A DNA stretch of 64,000 nt, taken from Allokutzneria sp. NRRL B-24872 (GTDB taxonomy: Bacteria > Actinomycetota > Actinomycetes > Mycobacteriales > Pseudonocardiaceae). The DNA is taken from contig NZ_MUMH01000067.1 of NCBI RefSeq assembly GCF_002155965.1, positions 46,123 to 110,122 of the forward strand, given 5' to 3'. The position numbers and the translations under genes were made by a program. The notes under the pieces were generated by a model. It did no database searches and was not told the origin of the DNA. It saw nothing but the letters and a program-made list of their open reading frames with translations. Positions 25,297 through 36,140 of this stretch are shown piece by piece (within the stretch, counting starts at the first letter, position 1; each line of letters starts with the position of its first letter).

Positions 25297-26610
25297 GTGA
25301 GAGTCCATTTCGTGACTTTTCGCCGGATGACCGCCGCTGCCGCGCTCGTCGTCGGCCTCGGCGCCTCGCTCGCCGTGCCCGCCGCCGCTGCCGCTCCTGC
25401 CTTGAAGACGCCCTTCGAAGCGTCCAACGGCAAGGCGTGGACGACCTTGCCCGAAGAAGCCGCCTTCCTCGGGAAGGTCGCGGCGGGCTCGCGCCGCGTC
25501 AAGATCGGCCAGATCGGCTCGACCGTGCAGGGCCGCCCGATCCAGCTCGTGCAGATCGCCGAGCCGGGTCCTCGGCCCGCACCGGCGGTCGCGGCGGGCT
25601 CCGTCGTGCTGTTCATCTGCTCGCAGCACGGTGACGAGCCCGCCGGGCGCGAGGGCTGCCTGAGTCGCATCCGCGACCTCGCGTTCTCCCGGGACGCCGA
25701 GATCGTCCGGATGCTGCGCGCCACCACGGTGTTGTTCGTGCCGACCGCCAACCCCGACGGCCGCGTCGCGGACACCAGGGGCAACGCGAACGGTGTGGAC
25801 ATCAACCGCGACCACATCGCGCTGGAGACCCCGGAGGCGCGCGCGACGGCGAAGGTCTTCAAGGACTACAAGCCCGATATCGTCCACGACCTGCACGAGT
25901 ACAGCACCACGCCGCCGTACTACGAGAAGGACGTGACGTGGTTGTGGCCGCGCAACCTCAACGTCGCCGACCGCGTGCACGACGAGTCGGAGAAGCTGTC
26001 GCGCGACTACGCCAAGGTCGCGGTGGAGGACGCCGGGCACACGAGCGGTGTCTACGGCATCTGGACCGACCCCAACACCGGCGCTCCGATCAAGCAGACC
26101 GCGGGTGACGGCCAGGAACGCATCCTGCGCAACACCTCCGGGCTCAAGCACGCCGTGGGCATGCTGCTCGAATCGGCCGTGGACCCGAAGAACGCCGCCG
26201 AGAAGGCCGATCCGGCGCTCAACGCGCGTCGCCGCGTGCACTCGCACCTGGTCTCGGTGGACAGCACGCTGAAGATGGCGCGCGAGCGCCGTGTGCAGAT
26301 CGAGCTGGCCACGACCTTCAGCCGCACTCTGGAGCCCTTGAAGCGCAAGCCGGTGTACTTCGGCGGAGCGGACAACCAGGCGCCGAAGCCGGAGGAAGTG
26401 CTCAACCAGCCGCCGTGCGGATACCGGCTCACCACCGCGCAGTTCGACCAGGTCCGGCAGAAGTTGGAGCTGCACGACGTGCACAGCTGGCCGACGGGCG
26501 GCGGGCGCTTCGTGCCACTGGCGCAACAGGCTCGCGGACTGATCCCGCTGCTGCTCGACGCGAAGGGCCAGTACAAGATCACCACCGCCGAGCGCGTGAG
26601 CACCTGCTGA
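25297..26610 (+). CDS. Secreted M14-family zinc carboxypeptidase-like protein
   Basis: 437-aa exported protein. A signal peptide is visible (FRRMTAAAALVVGLGASLAV, then an Ala-rich cleavage area near residue 33). The peptidase M14 zinc site is present: His111 and Glu114 in CSQHGDEPAGREG, with the third ligand probably His200 in HDLHEYSTT. NPDG and NGVDINRDH are further family signatures. The C-terminal 150 residues are less typical, with two cysteines. GTG 25297 is chosen because GAAG lies six bases upstream. A TTG at 25276 would overlap the transporter gene. It may be co-transcribed with pnuX. Substrates are unknown; subfamilies act on peptides or peptidoglycan stems. Confidence 0.83.
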   Translation: MRVHFVTFRRMTAAAALVVGLGASLAVPAAAAAPALKTPFEASNGKAWTTLPEEAAFLGKVAAGSRRVKIGQIGSTVQGRPIQLVQIAEPGPRPAPAVAAGSVVLFICSQHGDEPAGREGCLSRIRDLAFSRDAEIVRMLRATTVLFVPTANPDGRVADTRGNANGVDINRDHIALETPEARATAKVFKDYKPDIVHDLHEYSTTPPYYEKDVTWLWPRNLNVADRVHDESEKLSRDYAKVAVEDAGHTSGVYGIWTDPNTGAPIKQTAGDGQERILRNTSGLKHAVGMLLESAVDPKNAAEKADPALNARRRVHSHLVSVDSTLKMARERRVQIELATTFSRTLEPLKRKPVYFGGADNQAPKPEEVLNQPPCGYRLTTAQFDQVRQKLELHDVHSWPTGGGRFVPLAQQARGLIPLLLDAKGQYKITTAERVSTC

Positions 26611-26677
26611 TGTGCTTGTGCCGCAACGGTCATCTCGCCGTGTTTCTGGGGCTTGAAGGTCCGGGCATCATGGAGAC

Positions 26678-28273
<1,596 letters not shown>

Positions 28274-28285
28274 GCTGGCAACGAA

Positions 28286-28315
28286 AAGGCGCCCCACCGA
28301 TCGGTGGGGCGCCTT
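28286..28315. terminator. Bidirectional terminator between aceB and aceE
   Basis: A perfect 13-base stem (28286-28298 with 28303-28315) around a GATC loop lies 12 bases after the malate synthase stop and 16 bases beyond the aceE stop. An A-run before it and TT after it give each strand a partial U-tract. It should end both convergent transcripts. Confidence 0.85.
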
Positions 28316-28331
28316 CGCGTGCGTGCGAACG

Positions 28332-31103
28332 TCAGGCGACGCCGGAGTCCGAGGTCTGCGGACCCGCTGCCTGGACGTCGTCGATGCGGTACTTGCGCGC
28401 CGCCTCGACGACCTTCGACTGCTCGACCTCACCGCGCTTGGCCAGTGCGGCCAGCGTGGCGACCACGATCGACTCGGCGTCCACCAGGAAGTGGCGACGG
28501 GCCGCCGGGCGGGTGTCGGAGAACCCGAAACCGTCGGTGCCGAGGGTGACCATGTCACTGGACACGTACGGCCGGATCAGGTCCGGGACCGCGCGCATCC
28601 AGTCCGACACCGCGACGACGGGGCCGGGCGCGTCCGCGAGCACGCGGCTCACGTACGGCACGCGCGGCGGCACGTCGGGCTGCAGCAGGTTCTGCTTGTC
28701 GATCTCCACGGCCTCGCGGCGCAGCTCCGACCAGGAGGTCGCGGACCAGACGTCGGCCTGCACACCCCACTCCTCGTTGAGCAGCTCCTGCGCCTTGAGG
28801 GCCCACGGCATCGCCACACCGGAGGTGAGCACCTGCGCCTTGGGGCCGGAGCCCTCGGGCGCGTCGCGGAACTTGTAGAGGCCCTTCAGCAGGCCGTCCA
28901 CGTCCAGGTTCTCCGGCTCGGCCAGCTGCACGTAGGGGTCGTTGTAGATCGTCAGGTAGTACATGACGGACTCGGCGTTCTCGCCGTACATCCGGCGGAG
29001 ACCGTCCTTGACGATGTGCGCCACCTCGAACGACCACGCCGGGTCGTAGGCGATGACCGCGGGGTTGGTGTGCGCCAACAGGATCGAGTGGCCGTCGTTG
29101 TGCTGGAGGCCCTCACCGGTCAGCGTGGTGCGACCCGCGGTGGCGCCCAGCACGAAGCCGCGCGCCATCTGGTCCGCTGCGGCCCAGAACGCGTCGCCGG
29201 TCCGCTGGAACCCGAACATCGAGTAGAAGATGTAGATCGGGATCATCGGCTCGCCGTGCGTGGCGTAGGAGGTGCCCGCCGCCGTGAACGACGCGACCGA
29301 ACCGGCCTCGTTGATGCCCTCGTGCAGGATCTGGCCCTGCTCGCTCTCCTTGTAGGACAGCATCAGCTTGGCGTCGACCGAGGTGTAGAGCTGGCCGTTC
29401 GGGTTGTAGATCTTCTGCGTGGGGAACATCGAGTCCACGCCGAAGGTCCGCGCCTCGTCCGGGATGATCGGCACCAGGCGGTGGCCGATCTCCGGGTCCT
29501 TGGCCAGGTCCTTGAGCAGCCGGACGAACGCCATCGTGGTGGCGACCTCCTGCTTGCCCGAACCGCGCTTGAGCACGTCGTAGACCTTGTCGCCGGGCAG
29601 CACCAGCGGCGTGCTCTTGACCCGGCGCTCCGGCGAGTACCCGCCCAGCTGGCGGCGGCGCTCCTGGAGGTACTGGATCTCCGGGGCGTCGTTGCCGGGG
29701 TGGTAGTACGGCGGCAGGTACGGGTCGCGCTCCAGCTCCTCGTCGGTGATCGGGATGCGCTGGAGGTCGCGGAAGAGCTTGAGGTCGTTGAGCTTCTTCA
29801 TCTGGTGCGTGGCGTTGCGCGCCTCGAACTGCGGGCCGAGCCCGTAGCCCTTGATCGTCTTCGCCAGGATCACCGTGGGCTGGCCGTTGCCCTCGGTGGC
29901 CGCCTTGTAGGCCGCGTAGACCTTGCGGTAGTCGTGGCCGCCGCGCTTGAGGTTCCAGATCTCCTCATCGCTCAGCGGCAGCGCCAGCTCCTTGGTGCGC
30001 GGGTCGCGCCCGAAGAAGTGCTCGCGCACGTAGGCGCCGTCGTTGGCCTTGTAGGTCTGGTAGTCGCCGTCCGGGGTGCTGTTCATCAGGTTGACCAGCG
30101 CGCCCTGCTTGTCGGCGTGCAGCAGCGAGTCCCACTCGCGGCCCCAGATCACCTTGATGACGTTCCAGCCCGCGCCGCGGAAGAACGACTCCAGCTCCTG
30201 GATGATCTTGCCGTTGCCGCGCACCGGACCGTCGAGCCGCTGCAGGTTGCAGTTGATCACGAAGGTCAGGTTGTCCAGGCCCTCGGCCGCCGCGACGTGC
30301 ACCAGGCCGCGCGACTCCGGCTCGTCCATCTCGCCGTCGCCGAGGAAGGCCCACACCCGCTGCTGCGAGGTGTCCTTGATGCCCCGGTTGTGCAGGTAGC
30401 GGTTGAACCGCGCCTGGTAGATGGCGTTCATCGGGCCCAGGCCCATGGACACCGTCGGGAACTCCCAGAAGTCCTGCATCAGCCGCGGGTGCGGGTAGGA
30501 CGGCAGCCCGTGGCCCGCCCCGCCGTGGGAGTACTCCTGCCGGAAGCCGTCCAGCTGCTCCGCGGACAGGCGGCCCTCCAGGAACGCCCTGGCGTAGATG
30601 CCGGGGGAGGCGTGACCCTGGATGAAGATCTGGTCGCCGCCACCCGGGTGATCCTTGCCACGGAAGAACCAGTTGAAGCCGACCTCGTAGAGCGCGGCCG
30701 ACGACCCGTAGGTGGAGATGTGCCCGCCGACGCCGACGCCGGGGCGCTGCGCGCGGTGCACCATGATCGCGGCGTTCCAGCGGATCCACGCCCGGTAGCG
30801 CCGCTCGGTCTCCTCGTCACCGGGGAACCAGGGCTCGCGCTCGGTCGGGATGGTGTTGACGTAGTCGGTGCTGGTCAGCGACGGGATGCCGACGTGGTTC
30901 TCCCGCGCCCGCTCCAGCAGGCGCAGCATCAGGTACCGCGCACGCTGCTGACCTGCGCCTTCGAGGACTGAGTCGAAGGACTCAAGCCACTCGGCGGTCT
31001 CCTCCGGGTCGATGTCCGGGAGGTGTGCGGCCAGTCCGTCGCGGATGACGCGCACCCGCTCGGGGGCGCCCACGCCGGGGGCGCCGGTGTTGTGCGGGGC
31101 CAA
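28332..31103 (-). CDS. aceE: Pyruvate dehydrogenase E1 component, homodimeric type
   Basis: 923-aa E1 subunit of the pyruvate dehydrogenase complex, the single-chain (AceE) type. It decarboxylates pyruvate with thiamine diphosphate and passes the acetyl group to E2. The N-terminal half holds the ThDP/Mg motif [20 protein letters not shown] and [20 protein letters not shown]. The transketolase-like pyrimidine-binding part ([20 protein letters not shown], near residue 605) and the C-terminal domain follow. Length is normal. In actinobacteria aceE commonly lies near fab genes, DUF3052 and ahpE, as here, linking acetyl-CoA supply to fatty acid synthesis. The ATG is at 31103. Confidence 0.97.
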   Translation of the reverse strand: MAPHNTGAPGVGAPERVRVIRDGLAAHLPDIDPEETAEWLESFDSVLEGAGQQRARYLMLRLLERARENHVGIPSLTSTDYVNTIPTEREPWFPGDEETERRYRAWIRWNAAIMVHRAQRPGVGVGGHISTYGSSAALYEVGFNWFFRGKDHPGGGDQIFIQGHASPGIYARAFLEGRLSAEQLDGFRQEYSHGGAGHGLPSYPHPRLMQDFWEFPTVSMGLGPMNAIYQARFNRYLHNRGIKDTSQQRVWAFLGDGEMDEPESRGLVHVAAAEGLDNLTFVINCNLQRLDGPVRGNGKIIQELESFFRGAGWNVIKVIWGREWDSLLHADKQGALVNLMNSTPDGDYQTYKANDGAYVREHFFGRDPRTKELALPLSDEEIWNLKRGGHDYRKVYAAYKAATEGNGQPTVILAKTIKGYGLGPQFEARNATHQMKKLNDLKLFRDLQRIPITDEELERDPYLPPYYHPGNDAPEIQYLQERRRQLGGYSPERRVKSTPLVLPGDKVYDVLKRGSGKQEVATTMAFVRLLKDLAKDPEIGHRLVPIIPDEARTFGVDSMFPTQKIYNPNGQLYTSVDAKLMLSYKESEQGQILHEGINEAGSVASFTAAGTSYATHGEPMIPIYIFYSMFGFQRTGDAFWAAADQMARGFVLGATAGRTTLTGEGLQHNDGHSILLAHTNPAVIAYDPAWSFEVAHIVKDGLRRMYGENAESVMYYLTIYNDPYVQLAEPENLDVDGLLKGLYKFRDAPEGSGPKAQVLTSGVAMPWALKAQELLNEEWGVQADVWSATSWSELRREAVEIDKQNLLQPDVPPRVPYVSRVLADAPGPVVAVSDWMRAVPDLIRPYVSSDMVTLGTDGFGFSDTRPAARRHFLVDAESIVVATLAALAKRGEVEQSKVVEAARKYRIDDVQAAGPQTSDSGVA

Positions 31104-31386
31104 GGGTTCTCCTCGCCTGCTGCTCGTGTGTTCACTCGATCCTGGTGGTTACCCGCCCATCCTCCCCCACGCTCGCGTGTGCGCGCACGCGTGGGAGTGC
31201 TACTCGTCGGTAACTGTCAATCAACCGATCGAGGCATGCCTGTGCACAACCGTTACGGCGTGTCCCGGTGTGGGCGGTTGCGGAACCGGGCATCTCCAGT
31301 GTTCGCTAACCGCGACCGATTTCACATCGAGGAGCGGCGGTCCACCAGGGGTCGCCGCCTCGGCGTAGTTGGAGGAGTGAGAAGCC
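31104..31386. promoter_or_regulatory. Divergent promoter region of aceE and DUF3052
   Basis: 283 bases without a gene. It includes short GTGCGC/GCGCAC dyads near 31180 and an AT-richer stretch near 31203-31225 (GTCGGTAACTGTCAATCAAC) that is the best candidate for promoter elements. No named operator is recognised. Confidence 0.35.
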
Positions 31387-31818
31387 GTGGTCGCCGCGGA
31401 AGACGCCGGCAAGGTCGGCGTCGCCGAGAAGCTCGGGATCGAACCGAGCACTGTCGTCCAGGAGTTCGGCTGGGACGAGGACGTCGACGACGACCTCAGG
31501 GCCGCCGTCGAGGAGCGTTGCGGGAGCGAGCTGCTCGACGAGGACGCGCAGGAGGTGGTCGATGTCGTGTTGCTGTGGTGGCGAGAGGACGACGGCGACC
31601 TCACCGACGATCTGGTCGACGCGATGAGCCCCCTGGCAGACGAGGGCGTGATCTGGCTGCTCACACCGAAGCAGGGCAGGGACGGCCACGTCGAGCCCGC
31701 CGACATCGCGGAGGCGGCGCGCACGGCCGGGCTCTCGCAGACCTCGAACATCAGCGCGGCCGAGGACTGGCTGGGCACCCGCCTGGTCACCTCGCGCTCG
31801 GTCAAGCCCAAGCGCTGA
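31387..31818 (+). CDS. DUF3052 family protein
   Basis: 143-aa acidic, soluble protein of the actinobacterial DUF3052 family. Conserved segments are KLGIEPSTVVQEFGWDEDVD, VVDVVLLWWREDDGDLTDDL, GVIWLLTPKQGRDGHVEPAD and AEAARTAGLSQTSNISAAED. In M. tuberculosis the homologue lies between ahpE and aceE, as here. The family has no proven activity. The domain shape suggests a small regulatory or ligand-binding protein. GTG 31387 follows GGAGGAG by eleven bases. It is transcribed towards ahpE, 73 bases downstream. Confidence 0.85.
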   Translation: MVAAEDAGKVGVAEKLGIEPSTVVQEFGWDEDVDDDLRAAVEERCGSELLDEDAQEVVDVVLLWWREDDGDLTDDLVDAMSPLADEGVIWLLTPKQGRDGHVEPADIAEAARTAGLSQTSNISAAEDWLGTRLVTSRSVKPKR

Positions 31819-31891
31819 GACGGATCTCCGCCGGGGTCTAGGCTGCACGTAGCAGTAGAGCGCGCAGCCTAGACCCTGGAGAGTGCCCGAG

Positions 31892-32359
31892 ATGTCGCTT
31901 GAGGTCGGTACCGAGGCCCCGGACTTCACGCTGCCCGACGTGAACAAGGAGCAGGTCAGCCTGTCCTCGTTCCGCGGTGCGAAGAACGTCCTGCTCGTCT
32001 TCTACCCGTTCGCTTTCAGCGGGATCTGCACCGGCGAGCTGTGCCAGGTGCGCGACGAGCTCGCCGACTACCAGAACGACGACGTGCAGGTCCTCGGCGT
32101 GTCCGTGGACACCCCGTTCTCGCTGAAGGCGTGGGCGGAGAAGGAGGGCTACACCTTCCCGCTGCTGTCGGACTTCTGGCCGCACGGCGAGGTCGCCAAG
32201 GCCTACGGCGTGTTCAACGAGGGCGCCGGTTTCGCGGTGCGCGGCACGTTCCTGATCGACAAGCAGGGCGTCGTCCGCTTCGCCGAGGTCAACGCGCCCG
32301 GCGAGGCCCGCGACCAGTCCGGCTGGAAGCAGGCCGTCAAGGCCGTTGTCACCGCCTAG
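31892..32359 (+). CDS. ahpE: Peroxiredoxin AhpE
   Basis: 155-aa peroxiredoxin that reduces hydroperoxides and peroxynitrite in the cytoplasm. The peroxidatic Cys46 sits in LVFYPFAFSGICTGELC, and GGAKNVLL-like, SVDTPFSLKAWAEKEG, FPLLSDFWPHGEVAKAYGVF and RGTFLIDKQGVVRFAEV segments match mycobacterial AhpE closely. A second cysteine, Cys51, lies five residues later, where the M. tuberculosis protein has Asp. This spacing is that of atypical 2-Cys PrxQ/BCP proteins and could make Cys51 a resolving cysteine. ATG 31892 is chosen because GGAGAG lies eight bases upstream. GTG 31883 is the alternative. Confidence 0.93.
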   Translation: MSLEVGTEAPDFTLPDVNKEQVSLSSFRGAKNVLLVFYPFAFSGICTGELCQVRDELADYQNDDVQVLGVSVDTPFSLKAWAEKEGYTFPLLSDFWPHGEVAKAYGVFNEGAGFAVRGTFLIDKQGVVRFAEVNAPGEARDQSGWKQAVKAVVTA

Positions 32360-32401
32360 TACTCTCGCTCGCGGCGGCTCTTCTGGGCCGTCGCGGGTTC
32401 G

Positions 32402-32473
32402 GGGCGCATAGCTCAGTGGTAGAGCACTCGCTTTACACGCGAGTGGTCGTAGGTTCGAAACCTACTGCGCCCA
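32402..32473 (+). tRNA. tRNA-Val (anticodon TAC)
   Basis: A 72-base cloverleaf: acceptor GGGCGCA (32402-32408) pairs with TGCGCCC (32466-32472), D-arm around AGCTCAGTGGTAGAGC, anticodon stem CTCGC/GCGAG with loop TTTACAC (anticodon TAC at 32434-32436), and T-arm GTAGGTTCGAAACCTAC. The discriminator base is A, and CCA is not encoded. A strong terminator follows 12 bases later. Confidence 0.96.
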
Positions 32474-32484
32474 CCGGATTCACC

Positions 32485-32520
32485 GACGCGGCCCGTGTTG
32501 TCACGGGCCGCGTCTTTGTT
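32485..32520 (+). terminator. Intrinsic terminator after tRNA-Val
   Basis: A perfect 13-base GC-rich stem (32485-32497 with 32502-32514, loop TTGT) is followed directly by TTTGTT, a textbook Rho-independent terminator for the tRNA transcript. It also separates it from the convergent gene ending at 32524. Confidence 0.9.
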
Positions 32521-32523
32521 TGG

Positions 32524-32952
32524 TCACTGCTTGGTGAACGTGCAGCCCGAGATCTTGACGTACTCACCCTTTTTGGTGGTGAATCGGGCCTTTCCCTGGC
32601 TGATGTCGTTCGCGATGATCGAGCCGAGTTCTTCGGAATCGTTGCGCATTCGTCCCCAGTAGCACATCGTCCCGCCTTCGGAGACGTAGGTGCCCGCGTC
32701 GATGTCCTCGCCGACCTTGTAGGTGCCCGGCCCCCACGTCTTCTGCTGCGCCGGTGCTTCCGTTGTGGTGACAGGAGGCTGAGTGGTCGTCGGGGTGACG
32801 GTGACGTACTGGGTCTGCGTCTGCGTGTACGTCGTGACCGAGGTCGTCGGTGCCGCGACGGGCTCCTGGTTCTGCTTTCCGATGGCCGATCCCATTCCGA
32901 TCAGCAGCAGCCCCGCGAGCACGCCTCCGCCGATCTTCATCGCCTTGTTCAT
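32524..32952 (-). CDS. Small membrane-anchored or secreted protein with Thr-rich linker
   Basis: 142-aa protein. A basic N-terminus and one hydrophobic helix (residues 7-25, IGGGVLAGLLLIGMGSAIG) are followed by a linker very rich in Thr, Gln and Pro to residue 70 and a compact C-terminal domain starting WGPGTYKVGEDIDAGTYVSE. The domain has two cysteines (TMCYWGRM and SGCTFTKQ) that probably form a disulfide outside the cell. The repeated GTYxVG-DI-AGTY pattern is common in actinobacterial exported proteins without a known role. GAGGGGG precedes the ATG at 32952. Confidence 0.72.
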   Translation of the reverse strand: MNKAMKIGGGVLAGLLLIGMGSAIGKQNQEPVAAPTTSVTTYTQTQTQYVTVTPTTTQPPVTTTEAPAQQKTWGPGTYKVGEDIDAGTYVSEGGTMCYWGRMRNDSEELGSIIANDISQGKARFTTKKGEYVKISGCTFTKQ

Positions 32953-33160
32953 CGCGACCCCCTCGAAGAAAATGTTGAATTGTCTACTTCTTCGCTGGGG
33001 TGGGTCGATGTGTTTCCCGTTCTTCGTGTGACCACCTTTTCGGAGGACAAGTGCCTTTTGAGATGTTCTTGGATGTCGAATCGCGATCTGCGCCGTCTAC
33101 GGCGGGGCCGTCGCCGCCGGGGTAGGTTTCTGGGCAACCGGAAACAGGGGAAGTGAGATC

Positions 33161-33694
33161 GTGGTCCACCTCGTGCTGATGCGCCTGGACCATCTGGCCG
33201 GAGTCCTGGCCCTGGGCAACAGAGTCTTCGATGTCACGGCGATGCCCTACACGTCGTGGTCGCTGTCGAGCGTGGCCGTTCACCTCGACGCGCAGCCGCT
33301 CGCGTGCTGGGTGGCGGAGAGCGACGACGACGTCGTCGGCTTCGTGCTCGGCTCGATGTCCTACGACGAGCGCGAGGACTGGGGCTACCTGGAGTGGATC
33401 GCGGTCGATCCGGCGCACCAGGGGCAGGGCCTGGCGGGGAAGCTGCTCGACGCGTGCTGCGGGGCGCTGTTCGCGGAGGGGGCGACGCGCATCGTGACGG
33501 ACGTGGAGGCGAGCAACGTGGCCTCGGCGACCTTGATGCAGCGCAACGGTTTCAGCGATCGGGTGACGGTGACGCTGTTCGTCCGGCACGCCGAGCCGAC
33601 GGGCGTGGTGCCGGGCAAAGCGCACCGCACGACGAAGCAGCCGAGCGATCCGGCCAAGGCCCGATTGCGGCGCGCGGCCCGTTCTGACCCCTGA
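33161..33694 (+). CDS. GNAT family N-acetyltransferase
   Basis: 177-aa acetyltransferase. The acetyl-CoA pyrophosphate loop is clear in AVDPAHQGQGLAGKLLDACC (motif Q/R-x-x-G-x-G/A), preceded by the beta-strand GYLEWIAV, and followed by ASNVASATLMQRNGFSDRV near residue 130. The N-terminal 35 residues and the basic C-terminal 40 residues (KAHRTTKQPSDPAKARLRRA) are outside the core. GTG 33161 has GGGGAAG upstream. It stands alone. The substrate could be a protein N-terminus or a small amine. Confidence 0.82.
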   Translation: MVHLVLMRLDHLAGVLALGNRVFDVTAMPYTSWSLSSVAVHLDAQPLACWVAESDDDVVGFVLGSMSYDEREDWGYLEWIAVDPAHQGQGLAGKLLDACCGALFAEGATRIVTDVEASNVASATLMQRNGFSDRVTVTLFVRHAEPTGVVPGKAHRTTKQPSDPAKARLRRAARSDP

Positions 33695-33745
33695 GGCTCA
33701 CCGCGCTTCAAGTGCCCCAACCCACCAGACCCGTGGCGGGGTGAA

Positions 33746-33795
33746 ACCAATGCGGCATTGGTTACGTCTGGCGAAACAAATGTCACATTGGGTAC
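33746..33795. repeat. Palindromic repeat pair, 30-bp period (copy 2)
   Basis: A second copy of the element at 17985-18040. The 20-base palindromic core ACCAATGCGGCATTGGTTAC (33746-33765) is identical to copy 1, the ten-base spacer differs at one position, and the degenerate second unit (33776-33795) differs from copy 1 at two positions. It lies 51 bases after the GNAT gene, in a 220-base gap. The left outer arm is less complete than in copy 1 (GTGAA instead of GACGT). Confidence 0.8.
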
Positions 33796-33914
33796 GTCGG
33801 AGCGCCAGGCGCGGAGCGGGGGCGGAGTGACGCGGAGGTGGTGGGGGACTTCGGCGTGAGCGGCGGCGAGGTGGGGTGTTGGCGGTTCGGGGGCGTGGGC
33901 GGCATTGTGGGGCC

Positions 33915-34961
33915 ATGACGTGGATGCTGTACGGCGCCAACGGGTACACGGGTCGCCTCGTCGCGAAGCTGGCGGTGGAGCGCGGAGAGCGGCCGACGCT
34001 GGCGGGGCGTTCGCGTGAGCGGGTGGCGCCGTTGGCGGCGGAGCTGGACCTGCCGTACCGGATCTTCGACTTGGCGGACGAAGCAGCGACGCGCGCGGCG
34101 TTGAGCCGGGTGGACACGGTGGCGCACTGCGCGGGGCCGTTCACGGCGACGGCGGTGCCGATGGTGGCGGCGTGCGTGGACGCGCGGACGAACTACCTGG
34201 ACGTCACGGGTGAGATCGCGGTCTTCGAAGACGTCTTCGGCTACCACGGAGCGGCGGCGGACGCGGGGATCGTGCTGTTGCCGGGCAGCGGGTTCGACGT
34301 GGTGCCGACGGACTGCCTGGCGGCGCTGCTGGCGGCGGAGATGCCGGGAGCACGGCGGCTGGAGCTGGCGTTGTCGATCACCGGAGGCGCGAGCCCGGGC
34401 ACGCTGAAGTCGGCGATCGGCTCGGCGGGGCAGGGCACGTTCGTGCGCGCGGCGGGCGGACTGCGGCGCATCCGCTCGGGACACCACGTCGAGGTGCCGT
34501 TCCCGTCGGGGACCGCGTCGGCGATGCCGATCCCGTGGGGCGACCTGGTGACGGCGCACCGCTCGACGGGGATCGAGGAGATCGCGACGTACTTCCGCGT
34601 GCCGAAGATGCCCGCGCTCGCACAGGATCTGGGCACCGCGATGCTGAAACTCCCTATGGCACAACAGATCGCGAGCGCGCTGGTGGAGCGGTTCGTGCCA
34701 GGTCCTTCGGAGAAGACGTTGGGGCGCAGTCGTTCCGAGCTGTGGGGGCGCGTCACGGGCGCTGACGGAGAGACGGTCTCGGCCACGCTGACCGGGCCAG
34801 GGCCGTACCCGATGACGGCCGACGCGGTCGTGCGCGCGGTGCACCGCCTGGAATCCGGCGTCGTGCGGCCTGGAGCGCACACGCCCTCATCGGCCTTCGG
34901 AGCCGACTTCGTCCGCGAACTCGACGGAGTCCAGGTGAGCGTCGCGCCGAGCTTTCTCTAG
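33915..34961 (+). CDS. Saccharopine dehydrogenase-like NAD(P)-binding oxidoreductase
   Basis: 348-aa Rossmann-fold protein of the saccharopine dehydrogenase-like/trans-acting enoyl reductase group. It begins MTWMLYGANGYTGRLVAKLA, with the nucleotide-binding motif G-A-N-G-Y-T-G, then VDTVAHCAGPFTATAVPMVA and YLDVTGEIAVFEDV, typical of this group. These proteins act on diverse small molecules, and in mycobacteria relatives serve lipid biosynthesis. ATG 33915 is used although its ribosome binding site is weak. Its stop codon overlaps the convergent histidine kinase stop. Confidence 0.8.
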   Translation: MTWMLYGANGYTGRLVAKLAVERGERPTLAGRSRERVAPLAAELDLPYRIFDLADEAATRAALSRVDTVAHCAGPFTATAVPMVAACVDARTNYLDVTGEIAVFEDVFGYHGAAADAGIVLLPGSGFDVVPTDCLAALLAAEMPGARRLELALSITGGASPGTLKSAIGSAGQGTFVRAAGGLRRIRSGHHVEVPFPSGTASAMPIPWGDLVTAHRSTGIEEIATYFRVPKMPALAQDLGTAMLKLPMAQQIASALVERFVPGPSEKTLGRSRSELWGRVTGADGETVSATLTGPGPYPMTADAVVRAVHRLESGVVRPGAHTPSSAFGADFVRELDGVQVSVAPSFL

Positions 34962-36088
34962 GGCTCGCGGAGCACGGGGACGCGGGCGGTGGTGAGCCAA
35001 CCACCGTTCTCGCGGGGCCCGGCGGAGAACGAGCCGCCGAACACGGCGACGCGTTCGCGCATGCCGACCAGGCCGTGACCGCTGCCGGGCTGGCGCGGAG
35101 CGAGATCGACGCCGCCGGTGTCGGACACGACGACCTCGGCGCCGGAGTCGTCGAGCCGGACCTCCACGCGCACCGCCGAACAGCCATCGGCGTGCTTCAT
35201 GGTGTTGGTCAGCGCCTCCTGGACGATGCGGTACACCGCCACCTGAGCGCTCGCGGGCATGCGGTCGGGGTGACCCTCCAGCGCGTAGGTCACGGGCAGG
35301 CCCGCCGCCCGCGTCTGCTCCACCAGCTCGCCGAGCGTGGAGATCCCGGGCTGCGGGAAATGCTCGTCCAGCTGGTGCTCCGCGCGCAGCACGCCGAGCA
35401 CCCGCCGGAGCTCGCCGAGCGCGCCGCGACCGGTGCTGGACACGGCTTCCATCGCGCCGAGCGCCTTCTGCGGGTCGACGCGCGCCACGCTCGTCGCGCC
35501 ATCGGCGAGGGAGATCATCACGCCGAGGCTGTGCGCGACGATGTCGTGGATCTCCCGCGCGATGCGGGTCCGCTCGGCCGCAACGGCGAGCTCGGCCTGG
35601 CGCGCTTCGCGCTCGCGCGTCGAAGCCCGGTACGCGCGCTGGTTGCGCAGGGTCAGCCCGATCAGCCCAGCCATCGTGGCCATGCCCACCGGGGGGATGC
35701 CCACGAAACGTGGGACAACGACGCCGAAGAGCGACTGCACCAGAATCCCGACGACGACCACCGCGGTCGCCGCGTAAGCCTCGCGAGCGGGGCGGCGCAG
35801 CATGACGCTGTAGTACGCGAAGTAGACCGCCAGCTCGCCGACGACGCTGACACCGAGCGCCCACTGCGAGCCCACGAGCACGACGAGCGTCGCGAAGACG
35901 GCGACCGGGGCCTTGCGCCACCACAGCAGCGGCAACACCAGGACGAACTGGAAGATCCACGGCAGCGCCGCCATGCCGTACTTCGCCGCGGTCATCGGGA
36001 CGCCGATCGCGGTGAGCAGCACGGGCGCCAGCACGTCCAGCGCGAGCGGGTGACGCGCGACGACGCGCCGCGCACGATTCACGAGCAC
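34958..36088 (-). CDS. Sensor histidine kinase, NarL/DesK type (orphan)
   Basis: 376-aa membrane histidine kinase. About five or six hydrophobic helices occupy residues 15-145, with almost no extracytoplasmic sensor domain. Then comes the HisKA_3 dimerisation region with phospho-acceptor His181 in IAREIHDIVAHSLGVMIS, and an ATPase domain with the N-box in VQEALTNTMKHA and the G-box in GSGHGLVGMRERV. Kinases of this type pair with LuxR/NarL response regulators, but no response regulator gene is adjacent, so it is orphan within the window. GTG 36088 is given. GTG 36082, with a better-spaced GGGGAGG, is the alternative. Confidence 0.88.
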   Translation of the reverse strand: MLVNRARRVVARHPLALDVLAPVLLTAIGVPMTAAKYGMAALPWIFQFVLVLPLLWWRKAPVAVFATLVVLVGSQWALGVSVVGELAVYFAYYSVMLRRPAREAYAATAVVVVGILVQSLFGVVVPRFVGIPPVGMATMAGLIGLTLRNQRAYRASTREREARQAELAVAAERTRIAREIHDIVAHSLGVMISLADGATSVARVDPQKALGAMEAVSSTGRGALGELRRVLGVLRAEHQLDEHFPQPGISTLGELVEQTRAAGLPVTYALEGHPDRMPASAQVAVYRIVQEALTNTMKHADGCSAVRVEVRLDDSGAEVVVSDTGGVDLAPRQPGSGHGLVGMRERVAVFGGSFSAGPRENGGWLTTARVPVLREP

Positions 36089-36140
36089 CTGGCCTCCCCT
36101 GTCCCCGTACGTGTTACCAGAAGATCATTTCGGGGAAGCG

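Noticed and set aside
28323..30971. A plus-strand open frame of nearly 900 codons opposite aceE
   Set aside because: Shadow frame of aceE, His/Arg/Val-rich without recognisable domains.
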